A stretch of 64,000 nucleotides of DNA from JARRON01 sp037383845 (GTDB lineage: Bacteria; Pseudomonadota; Gammaproteobacteria; Steroidobacterales; XN24): positions 16,163 to 80,162 of the forward strand of contig JARRON010000004.1 of assembly GCA_037383845.1 (NCBI GenBank). Reading direction: 5' to 3'. Positions 1 through 8,845 of this stretch are shown here, piece after piece. Under the pieces are notes generated by a model. It saw only the letters and a list, made by a program, of their open reading frames with translations, had not been told where the DNA came from and searched no databases. The number at the start of each line of letters is the position of its first letter. Positions within the stretch are counted from its first letter, which is position 1. The position numbers were made by a program, and so were the translations under genes.

Positions 1-1417
1 TCGAGCAGGCGGTCATATTCCTCGTCCTTCCAGCCGGTGCCGTTAAACGGGCTGTCCGAGGAAAGGATCTGCAGGAAGTTCGCCGGGTCCGCGAAATCGG
101 CGATCCAGCTTGCCCGGTAAACCTCCGTCACAAGGCCGGCGCGGACGTTGCCCAGCAGCACCCTGAATTCCTCCCGGACCAGTTCCGTTTCCACGCCGAG
201 TTCCTGCTGCCACACGGCGCCTACCGCCACTGCGATGCGGTCATGGATCTCGCCGGTGTTGTAGCGGATCTCGAGGGAAAGGGGATTGTCAGGCCCGTAG
301 CCGGCCTCCCGCAGCAGCCCTCTGGCCTCCGCCAGCCGCGTGCTGCGGTCTTCCCGGCAGCCCGGCAGCGTGCTGGCCGGGTAGTCCGGGAACGCGGGCG
401 GCACGAGGCTGCAGGCCGGGGCCTCCCCGGTGCCGATGACACGGGCGGTCAGCAGCTGGCGGTCGGCGGCCAGGGCCAGGGCGCGGCGGACCCGGGGATC
501 GTCCAGGGGCGGTTTGCGGGTGTTGAACCCGTAGAAATACACCGCCAGCTGGGGGCTCACCCGCAGGTCCTCCGGCATGTTCTCCTCGAGCCAGTAAAAC
601 CGCGCCACCGGCACCCCGTAGGTCATGTGCATCTCGCCGGCCCGGTAGCGGGACAACTCGGCAGCCCGGTCGGGCAGGTGCACATATCGCACCTGGTCCA
701 CGCCCGTGGATGCGTCATCCCAGTACGCGCGGTTCCGCTCGAGCAGGACGTGGTCCACTCCGCGAGGCGGAACGCCCCGTTACCCACCAGCGTCCCGGGA
801 CGGGCGTGCCCCCGGCCGTGCTCGTCCCAGATGTCCCGCCTGACCGGCGAGGCCGCCGGGTGGGCCAGGGCCTCGGCCAGCCACGGGGCCGGTTCCGCAA
901 GCCGGATCACCAGTTCTGCCGGCCCGGGCGCGGTCACGCCCAGGGGCGGCGCATCCCCCGCCCCCGCCGCGCGCTCGCGCACGCCCCGGACGGGGGCCAG
1001 GAGCAGGGCATTGGGCGAGCCCGTCGCGGGATCGGCAAGACGAGCAAAACTCCAGGCGAAGTCGGCGGCGGTGACGCGCTCGCCATCGGACCACCGGGCG
1101 TCCTGCCGAAGGCGGAAGGTCCACTGGAGGCCGTCCTCGCTGGTCTCCCAGGACTCGGCAACGCCGGGGATGACCCGCCCCCGGGCATCCAGGGTGGTGA
1201 GGCCCTCGTAAAGATCGCGCAGGACGTTCAGTGCCGACTCCGAACGGGCCAGGTGCGGGTCCAGGGATTCGGGTTCCGGGCCGTTGCCCCGGGTGAAGAC
1301 ACCCGGGTCGGCGGCGGAACCCGGGCCGGGACTTTCGTCCGCGGGGGGCGGCAGCCACAGCCAGGCCGCCGCGGCCGCAGCGGCGATGGCCAGGACCAGC
1401 GCAAGACGTGTCTTCAT
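1..1417 (-). pseudogene. Oligopeptide-binding protein (SBP family 5), frameshifted, 3' end outside window
   Basis: Third of three tandem OppA/MppA-like periplasmic binding proteins. Reading starts at ATG 1417 (MKTRLALVLA, then a hydrophobic Ala-rich stretch, no lipobox Cys), so it would be membrane-anchored or exported rather than lipidated. The family pattern RDLYEGL, VAESW, LQWTFRLR, DARWSDG is clear up to about position 755. There the conserved W-x4-HV segment seen in both paralogs is cut to two bases between Trp and His, and the reading frame changes. Downstream, the new frame (HVLLERN, RYRAGE, RRALALAADR, LLREAGYGP) stays open to the window edge. A net loss of about 10 bases explains both the missing residues and the shift. 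Either a true pseudogene or an assembly error. It lies 7 bases after the upstream paralog, in the same operon. Confidence 0.8.
750..757 (-). other. Frameshift site in the third oligopeptide-binding gene
   Basis: The Trp codon at 757-755 is in the upstream frame and the His codon at 752-750 is in the downstream frame, with two bases between them. The two intact paralogs have four residues between these same Trp and His positions, so about 10 bases are missing here. Confidence 0.75.
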
Positions 1418-1424
1418 CGGTCGC

Positions 1425-3068
1425 CTAGAAACCCCGCATGGCCGTGTCGATGGACAGGTGCCGCGAGTAGACGTGATTGAGCACATTGGGCGCGAAACCC
1501 TTTACCCAGGGTTTCACCAGGTGTTTGCTCACCGTGTAGTACAGGGGAAGGATCGGGTACCGCTCCAGGACGATGAGCTCGGCTGCCTCCAGCAGCCGGC
1601 GGCGCGCTGCCGGGTCGTTCTCCGCCGCCGCCGCCTCCAGCAGACGGACATATTCAGGATCCGAGAAACCCGTGTCGTCCACCGCACCGCCCGGCGGGAG
1701 GATCTCCAGGAAGTTGGAGGCGTCGTTGTAGTCCCCGGCCCAGGCCAGGCGCATGACCTCCCAGAGGGCGGGATCTCGACGCTTGGCCAGCATCACCCTG
1801 AGTTCCTCGTTGACCAGGGTCGCTTCCACCGGCAGATGTTCCCGCCACATCGCTGCGACAGCCGTGGCAACGCGCCGCAGGTTTTCGTCGGTGTTGTATC
1901 GGACTTCGAAAACCAGGGGCCGGTCCGGTCCGTAGCCTGCCTCCCCAAGCAGCGCCCGGGCGGTCTCGAGCCGCCTCTCCATCGGCCAGTCGCGCCACTC
2001 GAAGGACTGGGCCGTGTAGTTCGCAGTGCCCGGCGGCACCAGCCCGTAGGCCGGCACCTCGCCGAGGCCGGTGACGCTCTCTACCAGTCGCTCCCGGTCC
2101 ACAGCCATGGTGAGGGCCTTGCGCAGCCGAATATCGTCGAAGGGCGCCCGATGCATGTTGAACATCCAGAACTGGGTGCTCAGGTACGGCGCCACGTGAA
2201 GCTCCTCCCCCAGGTTCTCCTTCAGCCAGCGGAAGCGGGAATGGGGAATCTGGGAGGTGATGTCCAGCTCGTCCGCCCGGTAACGGTTGAGTTCCGCCGC
2301 CGGGTCCTCCAGAGGAAAGAAGTACACAACATCGATGGCCGGCGGACTCCTGAAACGGGCATTCCGCTTCAGCCGGACATGGCGCTGGGGCTGCCAGTCA
2401 TCCAGCATGTAGGCGCCGTTGGATACCAGCCGTCCGGGGCGGGCGTGCCCGGCACCGTGGGCCTGCAGGCTGGGCCCGTGCACCGGAAAAGCGAAGGTGT
2501 TGGACAACAGGCCCAGCAGGTAGGGAGTCGGACTTTCCAGCTCGATCACCAGGGTGTGCTCGTCCGGCGCGTCTACCCCCAGGGACGTCACCGGGGCCTC
2601 CCCGGCGATCACCGCCCCAGCATTGGCGATGGGCGACAGCAGAGCGGCGCTGGTGGAGCCGGTGGCCGGGTCCACGGCCCGCCGGAGGCCGGCGACGAAA
2701 TCCGCCGCGGTGAGCGGATCGCCGTTCGACCAGCGCCCGGACCCGCGGAGAGTGAACGTCCAGGTGAGGCCATCGTCGCTGACGGACCAGCTTTCCGCGG
2801 CGCCAGGCACCAGGCTCCCGTCAGGCGCTTCGGTCACCAGGCCCTCGAAAAGATCGCGAATAATCTCCCGGCTGGTCTCCTCTTCCGCCCGCTGGGGATC
2901 CAGCGTGCCCGGCTCCCCGGGATTGCCCCGGCGCAGGACCACCTCCCGGCCTTCGTCATCCGCGGCCGCGCCAGGGGGCGCCGCAGGCTCCTCGTCCCCG
3001 CGTCCGCAGGCCGCCGCGAGGACCGCCGCCAGGACGAGCAGTCCGGCCCGGAGTCGGCGGTCCCTCAT
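1425..3068 (-). CDS. Peptide ABC transporter substrate-binding protein (SBP family 5)
   Basis: Predicted 547-residue extracytoplasmic solute-binding protein of the OppA/MppA type, which binds oligopeptides and hands them to an ABC importer. The start ATG at 3068 overlaps the stop of the preceding paralog (ATGA). The N-terminus MRDRRLRAGLLVLAAVLAAACG is a signal peptide with a weak lipobox (AAAC), so it is probably a lipoprotein. Family hallmarks are RDLFEGLV, GLTWTFTLR, RWSNGDPLTAADF, RLVSNGAYML, LRKALTMAVDRERL and ILPLYY near the C-terminus. No permease or ATPase gene is near, so the partner transporter must be encoded elsewhere. Specificity cannot be read from sequence; a murein-peptide or signalling role is also possible. 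Confidence 0.9.
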   Translation of the reverse strand: MRDRRLRAGLLVLAAVLAAACGRGDEEPAAPPGAAADDEGREVVLRRGNPGEPGTLDPQRAEEETSREIIRDLFEGLVTEAPDGSLVPGAAESWSVSDDGLTWTFTLRGSGRWSNGDPLTAADFVAGLRRAVDPATGSTSAALLSPIANAGAVIAGEAPVTSLGVDAPDEHTLVIELESPTPYLLGLLSNTFAFPVHGPSLQAHGAGHARPGRLVSNGAYMLDDWQPQRHVRLKRNARFRSPPAIDVVYFFPLEDPAAELNRYRADELDITSQIPHSRFRWLKENLGEELHVAPYLSTQFWMFNMHRAPFDDIRLRKALTMAVDRERLVESVTGLGEVPAYGLVPPGTANYTAQSFEWRDWPMERRLETARALLGEAGYGPDRPLVFEVRYNTDENLRRVATAVAAMWREHLPVEATLVNEELRVMLAKRRDPALWEVMRLAWAGDYNDASNFLEILPPGGAVDDTGFSDPEYVRLLEAAAAENDPAARRRLLEAAELIVLERYPILPLYYTVSKHLVKPWVKGFAPNVLNHVYSRHLSIDTAMRGF

Positions 3069-4711
3069 GGCCGGCCGGTATCCACCAGGTAGAAGTGGCG
3101 GCTTGGATGAATGTCCATCAGGTTCGGCTCCCAGCCCCGCACCCAGGGCTTCACCAGGCGCGTCGTCACGAAGTAGTAAAGCGGTATCACCGGCTGTTCT
3201 TCCAGGAGCAGCCGCTCGGCTTCCTGCAGCAGCTCCATGCGCCTGGCCTGGTCGCCGGTCTTGAGAGATGCCGCCAGAAGCGCGTCGTATCGGGGGTTCT
3301 GCCAGCCTGTGTCGCTCAGGCCGGAGCCGGAGTGGAGGACGCTGGCGAAACTGTAGACGTCCCGGTAATCCGCCGCCCACGCAGAGCGGAACACGCTGGA
3401 AGTGGCCAGGTCGCTCCGGCTCTGCAGGAAGACCTTGAATTCCTCGGCCCTGAGGCTGGCCTGGATGCCGAGTACGTCCTTCCACATGGCGGCGATGGCC
3501 ACCGCCAGTCGCTGGCTGTTCGGGCCGCTGGCATAGGCAATCTCCACCTGGGGTGCGTCCCGGGGATCGTAGCCGGCTTCGCTGTAGAGCATCTGGGCCT
3601 TGGCGACCTGGCGGCGCCGGGTCCAGGCAGCCCATTCAGGAACCTGCGGCGTGTAGCCGTCCATGGGCGGGACCCAGCCGTAGGCGGGAATCTCGCCGCC
3701 ACCGGTCACGGCCCGCACGATGAGTTCCCGGTCGATGGCCATGGACAGGGCCCGGCGGAGCTCCGGCGAGTCGGCAAAGGGCGCGTGGGTGACGTTGATG
3801 CCCAGGTAGCTCACGGCGAGACGCGGATGAGTGGACACCTCGGCGGCGAGGTTGCGCTGGATCCAGCCGAGCTGCTGGTGCGGGACATGATAGGTCCAGT
3901 CCAGCTCCCCCGCCCGGTACCGGGCCAGCTCCGCCGATTCGTTGGCCGTGGGGTAGTAGTACACCTCGTCGATGGCGACGTTCCGGGTGTCCCAGTAATT
4001 GTGGTTCCGGCCCAGCTTCACGTGGGAGCCCACGACCCACTCCGCGAGGTAGAACGGACCGTTGCTGACCAGGTTGCCCGGCCGGGTAAAACGCTCGCCG
4101 TGCGTGGCCAGGCTCTCCCGATGGACCGGGAAGGTCATGGGATGGGTGAGCAGCTCGAGAAAAAACGGCGTCGGGCCTTCCAGGCGGATGCGCAGGGTGT
4201 TGCCGTCGAGGGCCTCGACCCCCAGCGCCTCCGGCGGCAGTCTGCCGCCCGTGACGGCCCGCGCGTTCAACACCGGCGCCAGGATGTCAGCGTAGTCGGA
4301 CGCGGTGGACGGATCCACGGCGCGCCGGAAGCTGAACTGGAAATCCTCCGCCGTGACCGGGTCCCCGTTGGACCAGCGGGCGTTGGGACGCAGGTGGAAC
4401 GTCCAGGTCAGGCCGTCCGGGGACACCTCCCAGCTGGCTGCCACGCCGGAGGTGGGCGCACCCCCCGGTGAAGTCGACACCAGACCCTCGTAAAGGTCGC
4501 GCTCGATATTGGCCGCCGGCCCGCCCACGGAGTGGTGTGGATCCAGGCTGGCGGGCTCCGCCCCGTTGCCCCGGTGGAGGATCTGCACCCCCGGGCGGAG
4601 AGGCTCGCCCCGGGGCCCCGCCTCCGGTCCGCAGGCCGCCAGCAGCGCGCAACCCACGCCCGCCGCCAGCAGCCGGACGAGCACCGTGGCCTTCCCCCTT
4701 GGCCGATCCAT
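3065..4711 (-). CDS. Peptide ABC transporter substrate-binding lipoprotein (SBP family 5)
   Basis: Predicted 548-residue OppA-like periplasmic binding lipoprotein, first of the three tandem paralogs. A signal peptide ends in a good lipobox (LAAC, about residues 24-27), pointing to lipid anchoring. Family motifs include RDLYEGLV, GLTWTFHLR, RWSNGDPVTAEDF, NLVSNGPFYLAEW, ELRRALSMAIDRELI and the C-terminal VIPLYYF. It begins 4 bases after the mnmG stop, so it is probably cotranscribed with mnmG. No oligopeptide permease (OppBCDF) is present. The three paralogs align along their full length, pointing to tandem duplication and divergence. Confidence 0.92.
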   Translation of the reverse strand: MDRPRGKATVLVRLLAAGVGCALLAACGPEAGPRGEPLRPGVQILHRGNGAEPASLDPHHSVGGPAANIERDLYEGLVSTSPGGAPTSGVAASWEVSPDGLTWTFHLRPNARWSNGDPVTAEDFQFSFRRAVDPSTASDYADILAPVLNARAVTGGRLPPEALGVEALDGNTLRIRLEGPTPFFLELLTHPMTFPVHRESLATHGERFTRPGNLVSNGPFYLAEWVVGSHVKLGRNHNYWDTRNVAIDEVYYYPTANESAELARYRAGELDWTYHVPHQQLGWIQRNLAAEVSTHPRLAVSYLGINVTHAPFADSPELRRALSMAIDRELIVRAVTGGGEIPAYGWVPPMDGYTPQVPEWAAWTRRRQVAKAQMLYSEAGYDPRDAPQVEIAYASGPNSQRLAVAIAAMWKDVLGIQASLRAEEFKVFLQSRSDLATSSVFRSAWAADYRDVYSFASVLHSGSGLSDTGWQNPRYDALLAASLKTGDQARRMELLQEAERLLLEEQPVIPLYYFVTTRLVKPWVRGWEPNLMDIHPSRHFYLVDTGRP

Positions 4712-4715
4712 GGTC

Positions 4716-6608
4716 CTAGGCCACCGCTTCCGAGTCGCCGCCGATTCGTTTCAGGTGGACCAGCAACAACGACACCGCCGCCGGCGTCACACCCGGCAGG
4801 CGGGCGGCCTGGCCCAGGGTTGCGGGGCGCGCATCGGCCAGCCGCTGCCGGACCTCGTGGGACAGCCCCCGGACCGCCTCGTAATCCAGGTTCCCGGGAA
4901 GCGCCAGGCCCTCGCTCCGGCGGTGGCGCTCGATCTCCGCCGACTGGCGCCGGATGTAGCCGGCGTACTTCGCGCGGACCTCCACCTGGGCAGCCACCTC
5001 GCCGGACAGCCCGGGATCTCCGACCTGTTCCAGGGCCGCCAGATGGCGGTGGCCGATCTCCGGGCGTCGAAGCAGTTCCAGCGCGCTGACCTCCCGGGAG
5101 GGGCGGCCCCCCGGCAGGCGCTCGACCTCTGCGGCCGACAGCCGTCCCGGCCGCACCAGACAGCCGGCGAGTCGACGGGTCTCGTCCTCCACCGCTGCCT
5201 GCTTGGCCTCGAACCGGCTCCAGCGGGAGTCGTCCACCAGCCCGAGCCTTCGGCCTGCGGGGGTGAGCCGCTCGTCGGCGTTGTCCTCCCGGAGCAGGAG
5301 CCGGTACTCGGCCCGGCTGGTGAACATGCGGTACGGCTCCGTGACGCCGCGGGTGACCAGGTCGTCCACCAGCACGCCGAGGTAGGCCTCGTGCCGGGCG
5401 GGCACCCAGGGCGAGTCGCCCCGGCGCTTCAGGACCGCGTTGATTCCGGCCAGCAGTCCCTGGGCCGCAGCTTCCTCGTAGCCGGTGGTGCCGTTGATCT
5501 GGCCGGCGAAGAACAGGCCGGGAATTTTCCGGGTCTCCAGGGTCGGCGCCAGGGCCCGGGGGTCAAAGTAGTCGTATTCAATGGCATAGCCCGGCCGGGT
5601 GATATGGGCCTGCTCGAACCCTTCCATGCTGCGCACCAGCGCCACCTGGACGTCGAAAGGCAGGCTCGTGGAGATGCCATTGGGGTAGACCTCGGAGACC
5701 TCCAGCCCCTCGGGCTCCACGAACACCTGGTGAGATGTCTTGTCTGCGAAGCGGACAACCTTGTCCTCCACCGACGGGCAGTACCGCGGTCCCACGCCCT
5801 CGATGGCGCCGCTGTACATGGGCGAGCGATGCAGGGCAGCCCGGATGATGTCGTGAGTGCGTTCGTTGGTCGCGCCGATCCAGCACGGCACCTGGCGGGG
5901 ATGGTCCTCCGGCCGGCCCACGAAGCTGAAGACCGGCCGCGGCTCGTCGCCCGGCTGCTCCCGGAGCCTGGAGTAGTCGATGCTGCGGCCGTCGATGCGG
6001 GGCGGCGTGCCCGTCTTGAGGCGCCCCACTGGGAAATCCATCTCGCGGAGCCGCCTCGCCAGGCCCGTGGAGGGAGCGTCACCGGCCCGGCCGCCCGCGT
6101 GAGTCTGCTCGCCCACGTGGATGCGGCCGGCGAGGAAGGTCCCCACGGTGAGCACCACTGCGGGCGCGCGGAATACCAGGCCCATCGCCGTGGTCACGCC
6201 AGCCACCGCGCCGGCCTCCACCAGCAAGTCTTCCACCGACTGCTGGAAGAGCGTCAGGCCCGGCTGGCTCTCCACGGCGGCGCGGATGGCACGCCGGTAA
6301 AGGGCCCGGTCAGCCTGGGCCCGGGTCGCGCGGACGGCGGGACCCTTCCGGGCATTCAGCGTGCGGAAATGGATGCCTGCAGCGTCCGCGGCCCGGGCCA
6401 TGGCCCCGCCCAGGGCGTCCACTTCCCGGGCGAGGTGCCCTTTGCCAATCCCGCCGATGGCAGGATTGCAGCTCATCTGGCCCAGGGTCTCGATGTTCTG
6501 GGTCAGCAGAAGGGTACGGGCGCCCATGCGGGCGCCCGCCAGGGCGGCCTCTGTACCGGCGTGGCCACCGCCCACCACGATAAGATCGAACTGTTCCGGA
6601 TGCTCCAT
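4716..6608 (-). CDS. mnmG: tRNA uridine-5-carboxymethylaminomethyl(34) synthesis FAD enzyme MnmG
   Basis: MnmG (GidA) acts with MnmE to install the cmnm5 group on U34 of tRNAs reading NNA/NNG codons; it is a cytosolic FAD and NADH enzyme. Read from ATG 6608 it is 630 residues, the normal length. The Rossmann dinucleotide motif GGGHAGTE is at residues 13-20, followed by the conserved MSCNPAIGGIGKG at 45-57, whose Cys47 is a conserved catalytic residue. PRYCPSVEDK and RPGYAIEYD are further family blocks. A longer start 39 bases upstream is possible but would add a non-conserved tail. In most Gammaproteobacteria rsmG-parA-parB follow; here peptide-binding genes follow instead. The partner gene mnmE is 4.8 kb away. 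Confidence 0.98.
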   Translation of the reverse strand: MEHPEQFDLIVVGGGHAGTEAALAGARMGARTLLLTQNIETLGQMSCNPAIGGIGKGHLAREVDALGGAMARAADAAGIHFRTLNARKGPAVRATRAQADRALYRRAIRAAVESQPGLTLFQQSVEDLLVEAGAVAGVTTAMGLVFRAPAVVLTVGTFLAGRIHVGEQTHAGGRAGDAPSTGLARRLREMDFPVGRLKTGTPPRIDGRSIDYSRLREQPGDEPRPVFSFVGRPEDHPRQVPCWIGATNERTHDIIRAALHRSPMYSGAIEGVGPRYCPSVEDKVVRFADKTSHQVFVEPEGLEVSEVYPNGISTSLPFDVQVALVRSMEGFEQAHITRPGYAIEYDYFDPRALAPTLETRKIPGLFFAGQINGTTGYEEAAAQGLLAGINAVLKRRGDSPWVPARHEAYLGVLVDDLVTRGVTEPYRMFTSRAEYRLLLREDNADERLTPAGRRLGLVDDSRWSRFEAKQAAVEDETRRLAGCLVRPGRLSAAEVERLPGGRPSREVSALELLRRPEIGHRHLAALEQVGDPGLSGEVAAQVEVRAKYAGYIRRQSAEIERHRRSEGLALPGNLDYEAVRGLSHEVRQRLADARPATLGQAARLPGVTPAAVSLLLVHLKRIGGDSEAVA

Positions 6609-6710
6609 CGGCGCTGCCCGGGTTCGGGTTGATCCAGGGACCGACATGATAACCGCCGCCGCGGCCTCGCTTTACAGGCGTCGCAGCCGGCGGCAAGCTT
6701 TTCGGCCATC

Positions 6711-8123
6711 GTGCTCGCCACCCTCGCCCTTGCCGCCGCCTCCCTGAGTCCCTGCACCTTCTCGGATTCCGCCGGGGTGCGGATGGTGGAGGCCCGTTGC
6801 ACCACCGTCAGCGTGCCCCTGGACCCGGCGCAACCTGCCGGCAAGGTCCTGGGGCTGGCCGTGGCCGTGATCCCGGCGCCCACCCCCCGCGAGCCCGGCG
6901 AGGCGCTCACGGTCCTGGCAGGCGGCCCGGGTGGCTCGGCGCGGGAATTCTACGCGTCCTTCCAGCGAGCCTTCGCGCAGGCCGGCAAGCACACCGACAT
7001 CGTGCTCGTGGACCAGCGGGGCACCGGCGGATCCGCCAGGATGGACTGTCCCGTCTTCGAGGGTCCCGACAAGATCCTTTCCCCGGAGGCCGCCAGGGCG
7101 GCAACGCGCCAGTGTCTCGCGGTGCTGCCCCACGACCCGAGGCTCTTCACCACCAGCGTGGCGGTGAGGGACCTGGAAGCCGTCCGGGAGTTGCTCGGCT
7201 ACGAGCGGCTGCACGTGTACGGGGCCTCGTACGGCACCCGGGTAGCCCAGCACTATGCCCGGCGCTATCCGGAGCGCACCGCGTCTCTGATCCTGGACGG
7301 CGTCATTCCGCCGGAAGTCCCTCTCGGACCCAACGTGCCTCTTAATGCACAGGCGGCGCTGGAAACCATCTTCTCCCGCTGCCGGGCACAGGCCGACTGC
7401 GAGGCCCGCTTCGGTGACCTGGAGGCCCGGTTCGCCGGCCTCCGGCGGGACCTGGCGGCCTCGCCCGCGGAGTTCTCAATGCCCCATCCGCGCACGGGCG
7501 AGCCGGAGTCCGTCCGGCTGACGGAAGTCGACGTGGCCGTGGGCGTGCGGCTGCTCTCCTACACCGACGACTCCGCGGCCCTGCTGCCCCTGCTTATCCA
7601 CGAGGCGGCCGGCGGCCGGCCCCAGGGCCTTGCGGCCCAGTCCCTGCTCGCAATGGAAGGTTTGTCGGAATCCCTGGCCCTGGGCATGCACAACGCGGTG
7701 GTCTGCACCGAAGATCTTCCTTTCGTGCACATCGACGAAGCCGAGCGCGCCCGTCTCGAGGCGACGTACCTGGGCTTCCGGCAGGTGGAAGCGCTGCAGG
7801 CCATGTGCCATGACTGGCCCAGGGGCCGCATGGACGAGGATCTGCGCGTGCCGCTGAATGACACCGTCCCCACCCTCATCCTCTCCGGACAATACGATCC
7901 GGTCACGCCGCCGGCGTATGGCGACATCGTGGCCGGGGCCCTGCCCGACAGCCGCCACCTCGTCGCCCCCGGCATGGGCCACGGCGTGGCAGCTGCCGGC
8001 TGCGCTCCGCGGCTGCTCAGCACGTTCGTGCGACAGCCCGACCCGGGCGGCCTCGATGCCGCATGCCTGGACCGGCTCGCACCCCAGCCGTTCTTCCTCG
8101 ACTACTCCGGACCGGCGCCATGA
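6711..8123 (+). CDS. Alpha/beta hydrolase, S33 prolyl/tripeptidyl aminopeptidase-like, exported
   Basis: Predicted 470-residue serine hydrolase of the peptidase S33/TAP-like type. The nucleophile elbow GASYG lies at residues 171-175 (Ser173), an oxyanion segment GGPGGS at 71-76, the DQRGTG motif at 101-106, the acid in LSGQYDPVTPP and the base in GMGHG. These are the family landmarks of secreted peptidases that remove N-terminal peptides. The GTG start gives a short hydrophobic N-terminus consistent with export. The gene is divergent from mnmG and its stop overlaps the ATP-binding gene that follows (ATGA), so the three genes probably form an operon. Substrate is not predictable; an esterase role is possible. 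Confidence 0.85.
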   Translation: MLATLALAAASLSPCTFSDSAGVRMVEARCTTVSVPLDPAQPAGKVLGLAVAVIPAPTPREPGEALTVLAGGPGGSAREFYASFQRAFAQAGKHTDIVLVDQRGTGGSARMDCPVFEGPDKILSPEAARAATRQCLAVLPHDPRLFTTSVAVRDLEAVRELLGYERLHVYGASYGTRVAQHYARRYPERTASLILDGVIPPEVPLGPNVPLNAQAALETIFSRCRAQADCEARFGDLEARFAGLRRDLAASPAEFSMPHPRTGEPESVRLTEVDVAVGVRLLSYTDDSAALLPLLIHEAAGGRPQGLAAQSLLAMEGLSESLALGMHNAVVCTEDLPFVHIDEAERARLEATYLGFRQVEALQAMCHDWPRGRMDEDLRVPLNDTVPTLILSGQYDPVTPPAYGDIVAGALPDSRHLVAPGMGHGVAAAGCAPRLLSTFVRQPDPGGLDAACLDRLAPQPFFLDYSGPAP

Positions 8124-8845
8124 TCCGGGTGGACGGACTGGAAAAGCGATTCGGCGAAGTCAGGGCCGTACAGCACGTGTCCTTCAGCGCCGCGGACGGT
8201 GAAATCACGGGTCTTCTCGGCCCCAATGGCGCGGGCAAGTCCACCACCCTCCGGATACTGGCGACAGTCCTGAAGCCCGACGCCGGTAACGCGCAGATCG
8301 ACGGTATCGACGTGGTCCGGTATCCCGTGGAGGTTCGGCACCGGATGGGCGTGCTGCCCCATGGCGCCGGCCTTTATCCCCACCTGACAGGCCGGGAGAA
8401 CATCCGCTATTTCGGCCGCCTGGCGGGGCTTGCCGGCGACGCACTGGAGGCGCGCCTCGGCGAGCTCACCGAACTGCTGGACCTGGGCGACTTCCAGGAC
8501 CGTCCCGCCAAGGGCTATTCCCAGGGCCAGCGCACCCGCATCGCCCTCGGCCGGGCCATGGTGCACGAGCCGGCGAACCTGATCCTGGATGAACCCAGCT
8601 CGGGGCTGGACGTCATGGCCACCCGCAGCCTGCGGCAGCTGCTTGCCGACCTGAAGGCCCGCGGCATCTGCATCCTCTTTTCCACCCACGTCATGCAGGA
8701 AGTGGCCGCGGTGTGCGACCGGATCGTGGTGATCGCCCACGGCCGCGTCGTCGCAAGAGGCACGCCGGACGAGATCCGGCATGCCACTGGCGTCGCCGAC
8801 CTGGAGGAGGCGTTCGTGCGGGCCATCGGGGAGTCCCCGGAATGA
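8120..8845 (+). CDS. ABC transporter ATP-binding protein (NatA-like)
   Basis: A 241-residue ATPase of an ABC export system. Walker A GPNGAGKST is at residues 34-42, the signature is a variant YSQGQRTRIALGRA, and Walker B is LILDEPSSGLD, followed by the switch His in FSTHVMQEV. The nearest functional class is the NatA sodium-efflux/ABC-2 family. The ATG overlaps the stop of the hydrolase gene and its own stop overlaps the permease start (both ATGA), so translation is coupled. It should energise the permease encoded next. The SQGQ signature replaces the usual LSGGQ but is common in NatA proteins. Confidence 0.93.
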   Translation: MIRVDGLEKRFGEVRAVQHVSFSAADGEITGLLGPNGAGKSTTLRILATVLKPDAGNAQIDGIDVVRYPVEVRHRMGVLPHGAGLYPHLTGRENIRYFGRLAGLAGDALEARLGELTELLDLGDFQDRPAKGYSQGQRTRIALGRAMVHEPANLILDEPSSGLDVMATRSLRQLLADLKARGICILFSTHVMQEVAAVCDRIVVIAHGRVVARGTPDEIRHATGVADLEEAFVRAIGESPE

